Origin: Meconema thalassinum
Lineage: Eukaryota; Arthropoda; Insecta; Orthoptera; Tettigoniidae
Length of the DNA stretch: 64,000 nt
Direction: 5' to 3'
Assembly: GCA_946902985.2 (NCBI GenBank)
Contig: OX336389.2
Coordinates: 1,009,453,441 to 1,009,517,440, forward strand
Below the pieces are notes generated by a model. The model was not told where the DNA came from. It ran no database searches and saw only the letters and a list, made by a program, of their open reading frames with translations. Position 1 is the stretch's first letter, and each line of letters begins with the position of its first letter. Of this stretch, positions 1 through 11,111 are shown one piece after another. The translations under genes were made by a program, and so were the position numbers.

Positions 1-746
1 AGGAAATTGTGTCAATGGTAGGAACAATAATAATATTTTTTATAAAATGGTATGATGAATTTGAACCACAGACACCATATAAACAACAAGATCTCACGTT
101 ACATTTTCTCAAATAAAGTAAGGACTCTGTGTTTGATGTTCAGTTAATTCTCGGGGGGGGGATTGCTGTTTTATTTTATTTAGAGTAGAAAAGGATATAG
201 CAAATCATAGCACGTTTCTTTAGCTCATTTATGAACACCAGCAGCTTGTAGACAAGGCCATCTCAAGCAAGATAATAGAACATTGCACATTATTTTAAAG
301 TGTGTTAACTTAAAAAAATACTCATGTTTCTACCAGTAGCCGTCCCCACTACATAAAAGGATATTTGCGAGTCAAAGAATACCTTGCATTTGATCATGGC
401 CTCCTAGAATACCCCACTATGACATTACTGACGCAGTGACACTTACAATAGGAGGCCATGAAGTCGGCGACAGTCACTCTAGCTTGGCCAGTGAGAAATG
501 TCGCCAGTGGGAAAAACCCAAACCGAGCGACTCTGACGCGCTACAAAGTCGCAAGCTTGGCCTCAGCCTAAGGCAACACTGAAAAAATGTCCACAAAGCT
601 ATCTACAGAACATACCCAATACGTATGAGTAAATTTGATACGCATAGTGTTGATAACATAGGATGGTTGACCATACAATTCCTAGCTTCCCTCCACCCCA
701 GGCCCCAATCATTTATATAGATATGATTCATTGCATTAAGTCTTAC
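1..746. other. Intron sequence downstream of exon 3
   Basis: No open gene is seen here. A poly-G run lies near 154-161. The stretch from about 365 to 445 is a dispersed repeat (separate entry). The rest is unclassified AT-rich sequence, read as the intron that follows the exon at 747-881. Confidence 0.5.
365..445 (-). repeat. Dispersed repeat, inverted copy of 20955-21035
   Basis: On the minus strand this reads 'gtcatagtggggtattctag', then a block containing 'gaggccatgatcaaatgcaa' and 'aggtattc'. The plus strand at 20955-21035 carries almost the same sequence, so the two copies are inverted with respect to each other and 20 kb apart. The family was not recognised and its ends were not found. 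Confidence 0.6.
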
Positions 747-881
747 CATGCCAGTTCTTCTTAGAGGAACTTTCTTAATCTCAGTGTGAATAAAGTCAAG
801 AGGAAGAAGTCTTTCGGAACCACTCGGGTCGATGCACTCATCTACAGTCTGCTCATGTTGATCAGCCACAGTTTCATAAAA
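747..881 (-). CDS. Probable third exon of the ZAD gene (linker region)
   Basis: This is a 135-bp open segment of 45 codons with a strong acceptor (CTGATTCATGCAG) and a consensus donor (GTAAGACTT). Its phase 0 borders match exon 2. It encodes FYETVADQHEQTVDECIDPS, then SERLLPLDFIHTEIKKVPLRRTGM: an acidic then basic low-complexity linker, as expected between a ZAD and its zinc fingers. No known domain is visible. The alternative is an exon of another minus-strand transcript. Membership rests on strand, phase, order and the lack of any transposon signature. Confidence 0.6.
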
Positions 882-1029
882 CTGCATGAATCAGAGGGGA
901 AATAATCAGGATACAATGCTAAGTTACTTTTAGATGGAAATACTACATACATAATTAAATCTATATAGGAAAACACAACAAAGTGGACATGCAACCTATC
1001 AATAGACAGCAAAAGGGGGATAGAAACGA

Positions 1030-1605
1030 GAGTAAAGATTGGGCAGGTGCAGCACACAAAAAGGACAGGCAGAGGGAGATAAATGGGAAAAACAAACAGG
1101 AAAAACAAACAGGAAAAACACACAAAAAGACAAGCAAGTGCAGGCGGAGGAAAAGATAAACAGGAAAATCACACAAAAAGGTTAGGCAAGCGCAGGTGGA
1201 GGGAGAGATAAACGGGAAAAGCACACAAAAGGGACAAACAAGTGCAAGTGGAGGGAGAGATAAATAGGAAAAACATACAAAAAGGACAGACAAGTGCAAG
1301 TGGAGGGAGAGATAAAGAGGAAAAGCACACAAAAAGGACATGCAGTGCAGGTGGAGGGTGAGATAAACGGGAAAAACACACAAAAAGGACAGGCTGTGCA
1401 GGTGGAGGGAGATATAACAGGAAAAGCTCACAAAAAGGACAGGCAAGTGCAGGTAGAGGGAGAAAAAAATGGGAAGAACACACAAAAAGGACAGGCAGTG
1501 CAGGGTGAGGGAGAGATAAATGGGAAAAACACACAAAAAGTACAGGCAGTGCAGGTGAAGGGAGAGATAAACGGTGGCAAAAACAGAAAAAGGACAGGCA
1601 ACTGC
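1030..1605 (+). repeat. Minisatellite, about 11 units of 51-52 bp
   Basis: Units repeat the pattern 'gcaggtggagggagagataa', then 'acgggaaaaacacacaaaaa', then 'ggacaggca', with starts near 1191, 1243, 1295 and 1346. Because 51 bp is 17 codons, long open frames appear on both strands by chance. These are not genes. The first two units are degenerate. Confidence 0.9.
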
Positions 1606-1629
1606 TGGCAGTAGTGTATTCGACTGAAA

Positions 1630-1700
1630 TTTTGTCCTTGTCCTTTTTGTGTGTTTATCCTGCTTACCTCCCTCTCCGCCTGAACTTGCCTGTCATAGAG
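1630..1700 (-). repeat. Inverted minisatellite unit
   Basis: Just past the array, a single unit occurs in the opposite orientation ('cctttttgtgtgtttatcct', then 'cctccctctccgcctg'). The array and this unit could fold into a hairpin. Confidence 0.65.
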
Positions 1701-2285
1701 TTTGTCCTTTACCTGGAATTCTATCCTCTTTTTCCTGTCCACTGATTGTTTTAAATAACTAAACACAGTAGATAGTTTGAGCTCTATCAAGGATAAAAGT
1801 CAGCTACTGACGAGCCAAACACTCAACTCGTGTACTGTGCTTATGTACCTGTAGGAGTTTTGTTTCTAAGAATCTCTGCACTTCTATTCATTTGTGAGGA
1901 GGTGCACTTTGCATCATTTGTAAGCATTGAATCCCAGGCCACTGTTCAACATGCAAGACAAAGATATTGTCAATATTGTTACAGTAGATTATATGCCAAC
2001 ACCGACTGTCTGTGATGCTTTTGTTTGCATAACCAACTTCTGGTTTAGTAGGCCAGGAATGGAAACAACGGAATCCGTGTATTACAATTTTCCTTGGCAG
2101 TAATTGAAGATATTGCTGTTGTTTGAGCAAAATAAGAGTTGTAATATGCACCAAGAACTAAATGATCGAAATTATGCTCAGTGTGAATGTGCTATTTGTG
2201 GTTATTCATTATGTATTAAAGATGCAAAATAACATAACATAACTGCAAGTTATGTTTGAAAATGATCTAACATTCAGAGGGAAGA
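1700..2285. other. Unclassified intron sequence
   Basis: No gene, motif or repeat family was recognised between the inverted minisatellite unit and the (ATT)n tract. Confidence 0.4.
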
Positions 2286-2307
2286 ATTATTATTATTATT
2301 ATTATTG
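2286..2307. repeat. (ATT)n microsatellite
   Basis: Seven ATT units mark the 3' edge of the minus-strand RTE-like fragment, and may be its tail. Confidence 0.85.
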
Positions 2308-3564
2308 ACAGCTACTTACATCTGTTTCCATTCTTCGTGTAAATTCTTCCCAACTTTTCTTCTTTTCTTCTCCTACCGCTTTCTTACACCTCCGTTTGCT
2401 GTCGTGATACTTCCTTTTGCTTTCTTCTGTTTGATCTCGGTTCCATTCTTTCCATGCAGACTTCTTTTCTTTCACTGCTTTCCTCACTTCCTCATTCCAC
2501 CACGGTGTCTCCTTATCTTTCACTCTTGTTGACGTCCTACCACAAGCACTCTCTGCTGCACCAACAAATGCCTTTTTAAAGTGGGACCATTCCTCTTCTA
2601 TGTTTTCCACTTCAGTAACTGGGATTTGTTGCTTCAATCTCTCCTGAAAATCTTCCTGTACAGATTTGTCTTTCAATTTCCATACTTTTATTTTACTTTC
2701 TCTGATCTCCTTTAGGTTTTCCAATTTTTTCCATCTAAATTTTGCCACCACAGCTCTATGGTCCCCATCAAATGCTTCTCCTGGTAAAGCTGTCACAGCT
2801 ATCAGCTTTCTGCGATTAGTCCTTTCCACCAGAAAGTAGTCAATTACTGATTTTGTTCTTCTATCGCCCCAACCATATCTCGTAATTTTCCTGCTGTTTT
2901 TCTTCCGAAACCATGAATTACCCACTATCAGTCCATTCCTTTCACAAAAGTTTACAAGTTCCTCTCCTTCCCGGTTCTTTTTCCCATATCCATATGGTCC
3001 AATGACTTCTTCCTTTCCTTGTCTCTCGTTTCCGACTTGTGCATTCATATCTCCCATGATCACCACTTCTACATCTCAAATTACTCTTTCTACATCCTCC
3101 AGGAATACTTCAATATCTTCTTCTCTGTTTCCAGTCTGTGGTGCATACACTTGTATGAAGTCCATCACGTCATTTTTCATCTTCATTCTAATTTTCATTA
3201 TTCTGTCACTCACACACTCGACCACTTCAACATACTCCTCCAGTTGTTTCGAGGTTATCAGTCCCACGCCATTTTTTGCCTCTTGCCCACCACTCCAGCA
3301 TAATGTATATCCTTTCCTCAATTTCTTCCTTCCTTTACCTTTCCATTTCACTTCACTCAGCCCCATCAATCCAACATTCTCCCTCTCCATGAAGTCTACC
3401 ACCTCCTCCACCTTGCCTGTCAGGGTCATGACATTCATGATTCCCACTTTCATTTCGGTTACTGGTCGCCCATTTCTCACAGTTCCCCCAGTACCAAAAG
3501 AACTGCGCGTCGCCTGCAGGGTACGCCCTAACCTTCTCCGAATCATTTGAAGTGCCATTTCCAT
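2302..3564 (-). pseudogene. RTE-type AP endonuclease domain, one internal stop
   Basis: Translated on the minus strand, 3564-3076 gives an endonuclease N-half with 'MNVMTL', 'GLSEVKWKG' and 'DFIQVYAPQTGN'. 3066-2302 continues in the same frame with 'VIMGDMNAQVG', 'VIDYFLVER' and 'FDGDHRAVV'. These are the APE-like metal-binding and catalytic blocks of the RTE/BovB-type LINE endonuclease, which nicks target DNA for reverse transcription. A single TGA near 3076 separates the halves and may be a decayed CGA. A coiled, charged linker follows ('WWNEEVRKAVKEKK') and the frame ends at the element edge. The family assignment is by motif only. Confidence 0.75.
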
Positions 3565-4015
3565 TTTAGGCTATTATTACGATGGGGTCGCCACTCCCAA
3601 AGGCATTTTATGAAGCTACTGCCAGCTATTATACAGGCCGCCCCTAACATGGGAAACAGACGCCCTTGCAGCCGCCTCTAACCTGGGAAACAGATGCTGC
3701 CGATTGATGCTGTACTCATACTATTCCCTGAGTACTGGGTTGCCTCTTCCGCAATCTCCACCGTTCCGAAGTCCATCTTCTCCGCTGCAGATTACGTTGA
3801 GGTCTTCGCATGTAACCCTGTGCAAGGGGCCTATGTTATACCCCATAGGACTGGGTCCTCACCAGAACTTAGCCGGTACTGTAGTTCCATGGTATATTAC
3901 AGCACCGTTGCCCACCCCCGCGACGTGGACGCGCCTGGCAAGAATTATCTATGTAGCCAATTATAATTGCCTCATGGACCGGGTTAAGGAGCTGTCTAAA
4001 TCCAGCCTCCAAGGC
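2302..4015 (-). mobile_element. RTE-like LINE fragment A (5' region plus endonuclease)
   Basis: This minus-strand element has an apparent 5' leader (about 4015-3565) and an endonuclease region (3564-2302). It breaks off before the reverse transcriptase and ends directly in (AAT)n on its own strand. The leader holds a repeated block 'cctaacatgggaaacagacg' that resembles 'cctaacatggagaaagatgc' next to RTE fragment B near 32240. This supports a shared leader. The missing RT means the copy is dead. Confidence 0.65.
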
Positions 4016-4039
4016 TGAGGAATGAAGATGTTAGGAAGG

Positions 4040-4356
4040 AAGGAAGGAAGTTGGGATGGGAAAACTAAATGAGAGAATTGAGAAGAATAAACTAAGGTGG
4101 TTTGGACATGTAAAGAGGATGGAGGAAAATAGAATACCAAGACAGATGCTGGAGGCGAAGTGCAAGGGTAAGAGAGCAAGAGGAAGACCTAAAACAAGGT
4201 GGATTGATTCAGTGAAAAACAGCGTAAGAAAACGAAATCTGGACTGGGACAAGATCGTGGAAGAAGAATGGTGGAAGGAGAGAGGAAAGTGGAGAAGTGC
4301 CATAAATACCCCGACCCGGCAGGAGCTGGATAAGGGGAAATGATGATGATGATGAT
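4040..4356 (+). mobile_element. LINE 3' end fragment with (TGA)n tail
   Basis: An open frame at 4056-4343 encodes the C-terminal signature of an RTE-like LINE polyprotein: 'LRWFGHVKRMEENRIPRQ', then 'RGRPKTRWIDSV', then 'WWKERGKWRS', followed by a stop inside 'tgatgatgatgatgat'. The RT core is absent, so this is a 5'-truncated insertion on the plus strand. Confidence 0.75.
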
Positions 4357-4389
4357 ATTACTGACAGCTGTAGCTACGCTTGGCAAAGT

Positions 4390-4645
4390 GCAGCATGAGG
4401 TTATGGGGCCAAGCTACCTGCGGACTTGGTAGATGTGGATTCAAACCACACCATTAGCTGTTCCCGAAATGGTGTTCCAAGGTTTACCATTTTTACTCCG
4501 GGCAAACGCCTTCTAAATAGGCCAAGGTCACTTCCTTCCAAATCCCTGCCCTGTTTCATTCACCTTCATTCATTTCATCTCTCATCCATTCCTCTAATGA
4601 GGTTGGCATCAGGAAGGGCATCCGGCCATTAAAGCGCCTGGTACA
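4390..4645 (+). mobile_element. tRNA-derived SINE, diverged
   Basis: This matches the SINE at 7095-7458 in the other orientation: a 'gttatggggccaagctacct' head with a degraded B box ('gattcaaacc') and the body 'ggcatcaggaagggcatccg'. No clean target duplication was identified. Confidence 0.65.
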
Positions 4646-4759
4646 AAGACATTCATCACATCTCATCCCCATTGGAAAGTATAATAAGGGATTACAAGCA
4701 TGTGAAATGAAGTTCCTTAGATCAGTCCTACAAAAAAACAGAAGAGAGACAGGGTCAGG

Positions 4760-5090
4760 AATGAGTATGTAAGGAGAGACATGCAGGTGAACTTGACCAT
4801 GGGGGAAAGGATGAGTGTGGCGAGATTAATTTGATTAGGTCACATGAAGCGGATGCATCAGACCTGAACTCCAAGCCAGTATTTGGAGATGGAGTTCCAG
4901 GAAGAAGACCAATTGGACGTCCTAGGAAGAGATGGACAGACCAGGTTAAGGAAGATCTCATGAGGAGAGGAGTAACATGGGATGCAGTGGAGAGGGGAAA
5001 GCTATACCAGGACAGGACTAAAAGGAGGCATATCGTCCACAATGTTCCTACCCGGCTTGCTGGAAGCATATCCTGATGATGATGAATAAG
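4760..5090 (+). mobile_element. Second LINE 3' end fragment with (TGA)n tail
   Basis: The frame at 4831-5076 carries 'GRRPIGRPRKRWTDQVKEDL', 'RRGVTWDAVE' and 'VHNVPTRLAG', another RTE-like C-terminus, followed by 'tgatgatgatgaa'. Upstream, 'gattaggtcacatgaagcgg' would read 'LGHMKRM' in a shifted frame, so this copy has a frameshift. It belongs to a different subfamily from the copy at 4040-4356. Confidence 0.65.
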
Positions 5091-5485
5091 GGATGGACAT
5101 ACATTATACAGTAATTATTATTTTATCCATTCAATCATTTGCTGTACATTGTACAATGATATAGGGCACGTCAAGATATTTGCAATTAATACTGACAATA
5201 TTCGCAATCCAATCATATACATACACAAAAAATTTACAATATAACATTCATTCATTCAACTAGGACAGTTGTACGATGGACTTTGAACAAAACTCTCATA
5301 ATAGAATGAGACTGTGTCTTCATCTTCATTCAAAATATCAACAGGCGATTTTCATGACATACTTCACCCGTACAAATTAAAAACTTGAATTGACATGCTT
5401 GTTAAATCTTTCCTGCGTTTATGCACTGCTATATGTGGTACTCCCGCCTCGTCTCGCTACTATTAGTGCCGCTGCGCTCCACTAG
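5091..5485. other. Unclassified AT-rich sequence
   Basis: No coding or repeat signature was recognised between the LINE tail and the PLE end. Confidence 0.4.
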
Positions 5486-5573
5486 AGTGAAAATATTAAA
5501 GGGACAGGAATTCCGCCTGATCAATACACAACTTTTCACAATCAAGGGGCTATATTATACCCATTTGGTACAT

Positions 5574-5607
5574 GTTTCGAAGCCTTCCATAATGGCCCCG
5601 TCATCAG
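5574..5607 (-). ncRNA. Hammerhead-ribozyme-like core in PLE copy 1
   Basis: The minus strand reads CTGATGA, then GGGGCC, a 9-nt loop, GGCTTC and GAAAC. GGGGCC and GGCTTC pair over 6 positions (two G-U), so both conserved hammerhead boxes flank a plausible stem II. PLE terminal repeats are known to carry hammerhead motifs. I could not assign stems I and III with confidence, so activity is unproven. Confidence 0.5.
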
Positions 5608-7094
5608 CCATACACATGAACATATTGTCAGTACAATCTTGGAATAACATTAAAAAGGTTAAAACTAACATGAGAAAACTTGATGAAAATGAGACATAAG
5701 AATCATGAGGACAGTTATGGTACAAATACATTGAGTAAAACTTGTCCTAAGAAAACCTTACAAATATTACAAACAAATGGAAAAACACATTAAAGAGTTT
5801 TGATAAAATATAATAGCAGGATTCCGTGTCCGAAAATCTAGGGAATTCGACCCATAGAAAGAGTTAAAAGTATGTTAAAAAACTCATAGTCATATTAAGA
5901 CTTTGTTGACTTCATACTGCACCCGTTCATCCGAGGTATGCGATGACCCATCTGCCATTACATCGCATGCCTGGCTTCCCAGGCCAGAGTGGAGTTAAAT
6001 GAACATGAAATAAAAATAAGGAATGTGTCGGAAATTCAGTCGAAATATCACAAACGCAGAGGGTAACACGAGATAAAGTATCTCTAGGGTCGTTCGGGCT
6101 TAAATTTAATCATAATAGCAAATAGAGATGGGCGCCATCAACTGAACCCCTAGTAAACCACATCCTTCTTGGTTAAGCCTTAATTGAGACAAAGGAAAGG
6201 ATTGGGAAAACAACATCATCATCAGATCACAACTAAGATAAAACAAAATTTATTTAAACTTAATCAGTCAGACAGGAAAAGAAACACAAACCCTGCCTAA
6301 GAGTATGGTCGAATGTAATCGCTATGTTGTTATAGTCCTCAAAATCGAACCATCTCTGTGCTATTTCAAAGTATTTTTCATCCACATAAAAAAATAAAGA
6401 TTACTAAAGTTTGCTTGAGTTCTCAGGGCCACCGTAGCACTATGTCTTTGCGTCACTGACATTTCGTGATCCCTGAGACCTGACTTTTCGTTAATTTAAC
6501 ATCAGTAATGTGGATGTCAAGAAATATGAATCTAACACAAAATACCCTAAAAACACATATATTTAATTATTCACTCATTTCTATGGCTTAAATGGCACTA
6601 ATCAGTGTTGGAAATCCCAACAATTACTCCTTAAAATTTAACAATTAATTTATACACCATATTTACACTTATTGCTGATCATTGCTTGGTTGTGAATCAA
6701 AGAAAACTTCACTATTCATCGGTCATCACCATCATTATCATGTCAAAAAAATTAATGTTTCTCATATCAGTTCTCATCCCATTATTCGTTATATTCAAGT
6801 CAGAATAATTAATTAATTACCATCAGTCATTTAAATAAATATTATATTCATGAATTCATTAGATTATTCAATCATCCACACACTCTCATTTCATTATCTC
6901 ATTTAAATTAAATTATCTCAATCCATCCATTTAAATTGTTCAATTCATTAATTTAAGTTGCAATTCATCAATTTATTTAAATCATATCTCTTATTTAAAT
7001 TTATTTAAATTTATTTAAATTTTATTGTCATCAGCTCCTGTAATTAATTATCACCTTTTAATTCATTTATTCATCAGCTGTTTAATCACCTATT

Positions 7095-7458
7095 GTATGT
7101 CTACCCCTTATTATTCCCGTTTTCCAACGGGGTCGGGGATGAGATGCGATGGAAGTCTTTGTGGCGATGATTTTTACGGCCGGATGCCCTTCCTGACGCC
7201 AACCTCATGAGAGGAGTTAATGAGAGATGAAATGAATGATGGTGAATGAAACTGGGCAAGGATGTGGAAGGAAGCGGCCGTGGCCTGTCAGAAGGTACCG
7301 TCCCAGCATTTGCCTGGTGTTGAAAATGGGAAACCACGGAAAACCATTTCAAGGACGTCCGACGGTGGGGCTCGAACCCAAGCGTCTACCGAGTCGGCAG
7401 AGAGCTTGGCCCCATGACCTAATGCTGAGCTTTAGCCAGCGTAGCCACTACTGTCGGT
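7095..7458 (-). mobile_element. tRNA-derived SINE, full length
   Basis: A 16-bp direct repeat (tgtttaatcacctatt at 7079-7094 and 7459-7474) flanks a 364-bp element. On the minus strand it has a tRNA-like head with a B box (gggttcgagcc region near 7369-7380), then 'tggttttccgtggtttccca' and 'ggcgtcaggaagggcatccg'. Such SINEs use LINE machinery and Pol III promoters. Confidence 0.85.
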
Positions 7459-8565
7459 TGTTTAATCACCTATTAATTTATTTAATTCAGTTAATTTATT
7501 CAACTATCAATTTATTTAATTCATCGAGTTTATTCAGCTTTTAATGCATTGGGTCAGATCGTTAATACGTTTAAACTTCAGATTATTATTCCATAAATTG
7601 TTATTATCATTATTAGAAAATCTTGGATTATCAAAATTATTTATTTATTTAATTTCCTAAAAATTGTTTAATATAGGTTATAGAACGTTGTCTTAAAATT
7701 TTATCAGTTCCAAGTTATACCTCATATTTAATTATCATGCTAAAATAATACGTTGCCTTCACAAAATCACGTTGGATCTCACTATCCAAAACTTCACCAC
7801 TTAATCTTACTTTGTCAAATATCACATTTGAATACCATAATTATTCCATATAACCCTACAATTATTCAGCACACAGCATGAATCTCAGAAATATGCTAGA
7901 CTGGGTTCAAAAACCTCATGTCTGCCTCAAAATTATCACTGGCAATATTGCAAACTTTCACCTGGCAACCTCAAAAATACCTATCAAAAATACTTCACAT
8001 AATCACGTTGCATGATCCACAAAAATATATAACTGGCTTCAGATGATTAACGCACACAATCTACAAGAACTGTAATTAATCTGGTCATATCTAGACAACT
8101 TCTTAAACAATATGAAAATTACCTTAGTAATCGTAATCCAATTCAAGATCTGGTTTGATTCAGAGCATAAATTCTCTTAAGATCCTCAAGATTTACTTCA
8201 AAGAAAAACACTAATGTGTTATATTACCTCACATCAAAAATATCTACTAATGAACTGCCTCAAAATAAATTCTGACAATAAATGACTCATCTTACAAGAT
8301 TCAATTACTTGAAATCCTTCTCAAAGGTATCAAATCACTCACAAAGAGTATCAAAAGTATTAACTGTTAAATGAATATACTCTCAAAAGAGTATTGCAAC
8401 AAACTATTGGATTGGCAAAACAAGAATTACAAAGTGTAACCCTGCTGACATTTATTTTTAATTTATGTAACAAAATTCAACTAATATGTGACTGGTAGTT
8501 TATTGTTTAATCCTCTTACGATCATAATTACACTCGGATGATAAAATGAGACCCTCGATTGGCAG

Positions 8566-8706
8566 GTAAGGTGAGTACCACCACACAGTTACTCAAAGTA
8601 ACAGGCCCCGCCTCGTAGACTATGATGAAAAATCCCTAAAAATGACAGGTAAGGTGAGTGCCACCTCACAGTTACTCAAAGTAACAGGCCCCGTCTCGTA
8701 GGCTAA
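8566..8706 (+). repeat. Tandem duplication of about 75-80 bp
   Basis: Two copies of a block containing 'ggcaggtaaggtgag' or 'gacaggtaaggtgag', then 'cacagttactcaaagtaaca', then 'ggcccc', lie side by side inside the 4.9-kb insertion. Confidence 0.8.
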
Positions 8707-11111
8707 TGAATGAGTGTACATGATTGGAATCAACAAGACTCTATTTGTCACATAAAAGCGATATGCATTCACTTGAGTGAATAAAATTTAATATCACCAA
8801 ACAATCCAATAAAAAAATTAAAAAAATCCCTGCTGATGAATTATACATACTCGCTAGTATGCAATGAACTGACGAAAAAATTCTAAATATCCAATTGCGG
8901 ATCACGAGTTCGAAACACTCGCTAAAAATATCCATAATCAAGAAATACTATCCTCACAGAAAAATATAAAGACCAAAATCCTGTCTAATAAAGTCAACCA
9001 ATGGTGAGAACGTTGGATAAATGTGCCTGCCATATCATATGGTAACACCATATTTTAGCAAATGGAGTAATAAAATATTTAAGCCATGTCGAAAAATAAT
9101 AGTAGCACTCCTACCAAAAATATATATACGAGTATGTCCAGTGTTCATGAAAAATCATATCAGTAATGCCATAACTCTTACAATACCATCATATTCCAGA
9201 TGTTAATAGAATTCAAAGATCGTCGATAATCCAAGTGTTTGTCACAGATTTCTCGCAAGACCGACGAAAACGCTGAATCACCCACTGAACTAACACCTGA
9301 CTCCATCCAAGTGAATTTGATGTCATATTTATCCTCTTCGTTAGGAACCGAATCCATCGCTCTGAGATGCCATCACGTCTCCGTATCCGCCTAGCACGAC
9401 ATGATGAACTGAAGATTATCCATCATGGATATTGTCCAAAATCCTCCACAAAAGTTCAAAAACGCAGAGTACCCCATACTCTCTTCGAATATGTCACGCC
9501 ACTGTTCCATCAACTATTTGGTTGGCATTCGATAATAATGTTAGTCTCCACAGAGGCTGAATTGCACTGATAGAAAAATAATGTAGCTTCAAAAGTGTAC
9601 TGATTTGTCAGACACCCTGTATCTGTGTTCATAATGAAGATATTTCATAACTGTTCATGATGTGTAGCTATTATACTGCACGTGCCACTATTCACAAAGT
9701 GCATACGCTTACATATTTTAACTTGCCAAAAGCAGTAATGTTGGAACGGCCGCATGGTCGCCTTAAATATTTCGGTTCAAATGCATTATTAAATATGCTG
9801 TCATACTGCCGAAATAAGTTCAAGTCCATCTGAATGTCCATAATAAAAGGTGTATAACTGTAACTGGACTGCATAATTGGACTGTTGAAATACGAGTCCT
9901 AACATCTCAAACTTGACAAAATGTCAGAGTAATGTTCAACTCGTTGACTATCGCATGGTAACAAAATATCGCCCACAGCACGACACGTTTCGTTTCACTG
10001 TCCATGTGTAATATGAGGTTAAATACTGGCCTCATTATACTGCTTCGCTGTGCTGTTATACACTGAGAATGTAGCTTAAATAATGTTCCTCAATCCTAAT
10101 GTAATACTGCGTATTGCTTCGGTAAATTGTAAGCTTGAAAAAGCATTGCTGTTCCACGTGAATACGACTGTGATGTTGAAATAATATGTGTCTAAACACC
10201 GGCTTCCTTGCTAAAGTTAACGGCTTGCATGACCTGCCCTACAGACAGCATGTGCTCCAAAACCGAACTCCTGATACTGTATTGCAGGCTTCGCCTAGCG
10301 ACTCTCTCCTGCACGTAACTCTCCGTATTGCACTGCCTTATAAACTGTTCTGTTATAGCACGACTTGATCCACTCAGCTGGACTGCTGGAATACTTCTCT
10401 TCGCTAGTGTCACTGCACTCGGCCGTCTCGCCTTGACCTACCACGTGACTTCCTCCTTCCTTCCGCTGTCTGACGTCACAGATCTAACCTCTACCACACT
10501 ATTCTCAGCTATAAAGTCATAACATAACTTAAGGAGTTGTCTACCTTTCTTCAAGTTATTGTCAATAAGATTTCTTGATATTTCCTTCCCTTCTGAGGTT
10601 AGAAAAGATTTTATTCCAAATTAATCTTTATAATCATCCAGTGTTTCTCCCATAATTCCTGATGTTTGAGGGGTAGTGGCTCCATCTCCCTCGGCCTCCT
10701 ACGTCATTTCCTACCATTCTTCTGACTCGATCTAAGCGCTATCTTTTCTCCTTGCCCACAAATCTCAACTATGGCTCGATCACAACTGGCGTAACCGATA
10801 GCCTCAACTAGGTATCGGGTACAATACGAAGGATCGTTGGTAGAAAGAACAATACATCGCCATGCATAAAAGTCAAATCGGCCAAGCTCGATGAAAGCCT
10901 CTTGAAATGGAGACGAAAGGAAAGTTGAGCATCTTGTGTTTAGGAAATCCAAAATTTTCTTCTAGTAGACATATGGGCTTTAGGAGAAACCTAATGGGGA
11001 GATAAATCTAGCATTAAGAAAATAAAACCAATTAAATAAACGGCAAATGAAATTGGGACAAACGAAAAGCATAGAAAGGAAAAGAGCTGTTTTACCGAAA
11101 AAATAACGAAC

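Larger units (their letters stand above)
5918..10823. mobile_element. 4.9-kb insertion with TG...CA ends, no coding sequence
   Basis: This segment interrupts PLE copy 1. It starts tgcacccg, ends cgggtaca, and is flanked by the 4-bp direct repeat atac (5914-5917 and 10824-10827). TG...CA ends and a 4-bp target duplication suggest an LTR-type insertion. I found no internal pair of long direct repeats and no gag or pol frame. It is strongly AT-rich, with a GC-richer, CpG-containing part at about 10190-10500. A very long solo LTR or a non-autonomous LTR element fits best. A SINE is inserted at 7095-7458. Confidence 0.6.

Noticed and set aside
961..1790. Several long open frames on both strands (106-191 codons)
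   Set aside because: They are products of a 51-bp repeat whose unit is a multiple of three. The proteins are pure repeats with no splice or start context.
3002..4018. Plus-strand frames opposite the RTE endonuclease
   Set aside because: They are antisense shadows of the minus-strand LINE protein, with no domain.
5479..5489. ccactagagtg also at 29339-29349, a possible target duplication of the whole PLE nest
   Set aside because: The right copy is not next to the PLE end but about 35 bp inside RTE sequence. An 11-bp match over this distance may be chance.
10704..10952. Minus-strand 82-codon frame
   Set aside because: It crosses the proven junction between the 4.9-kb insertion and the PLE, so it is a chance fusion.
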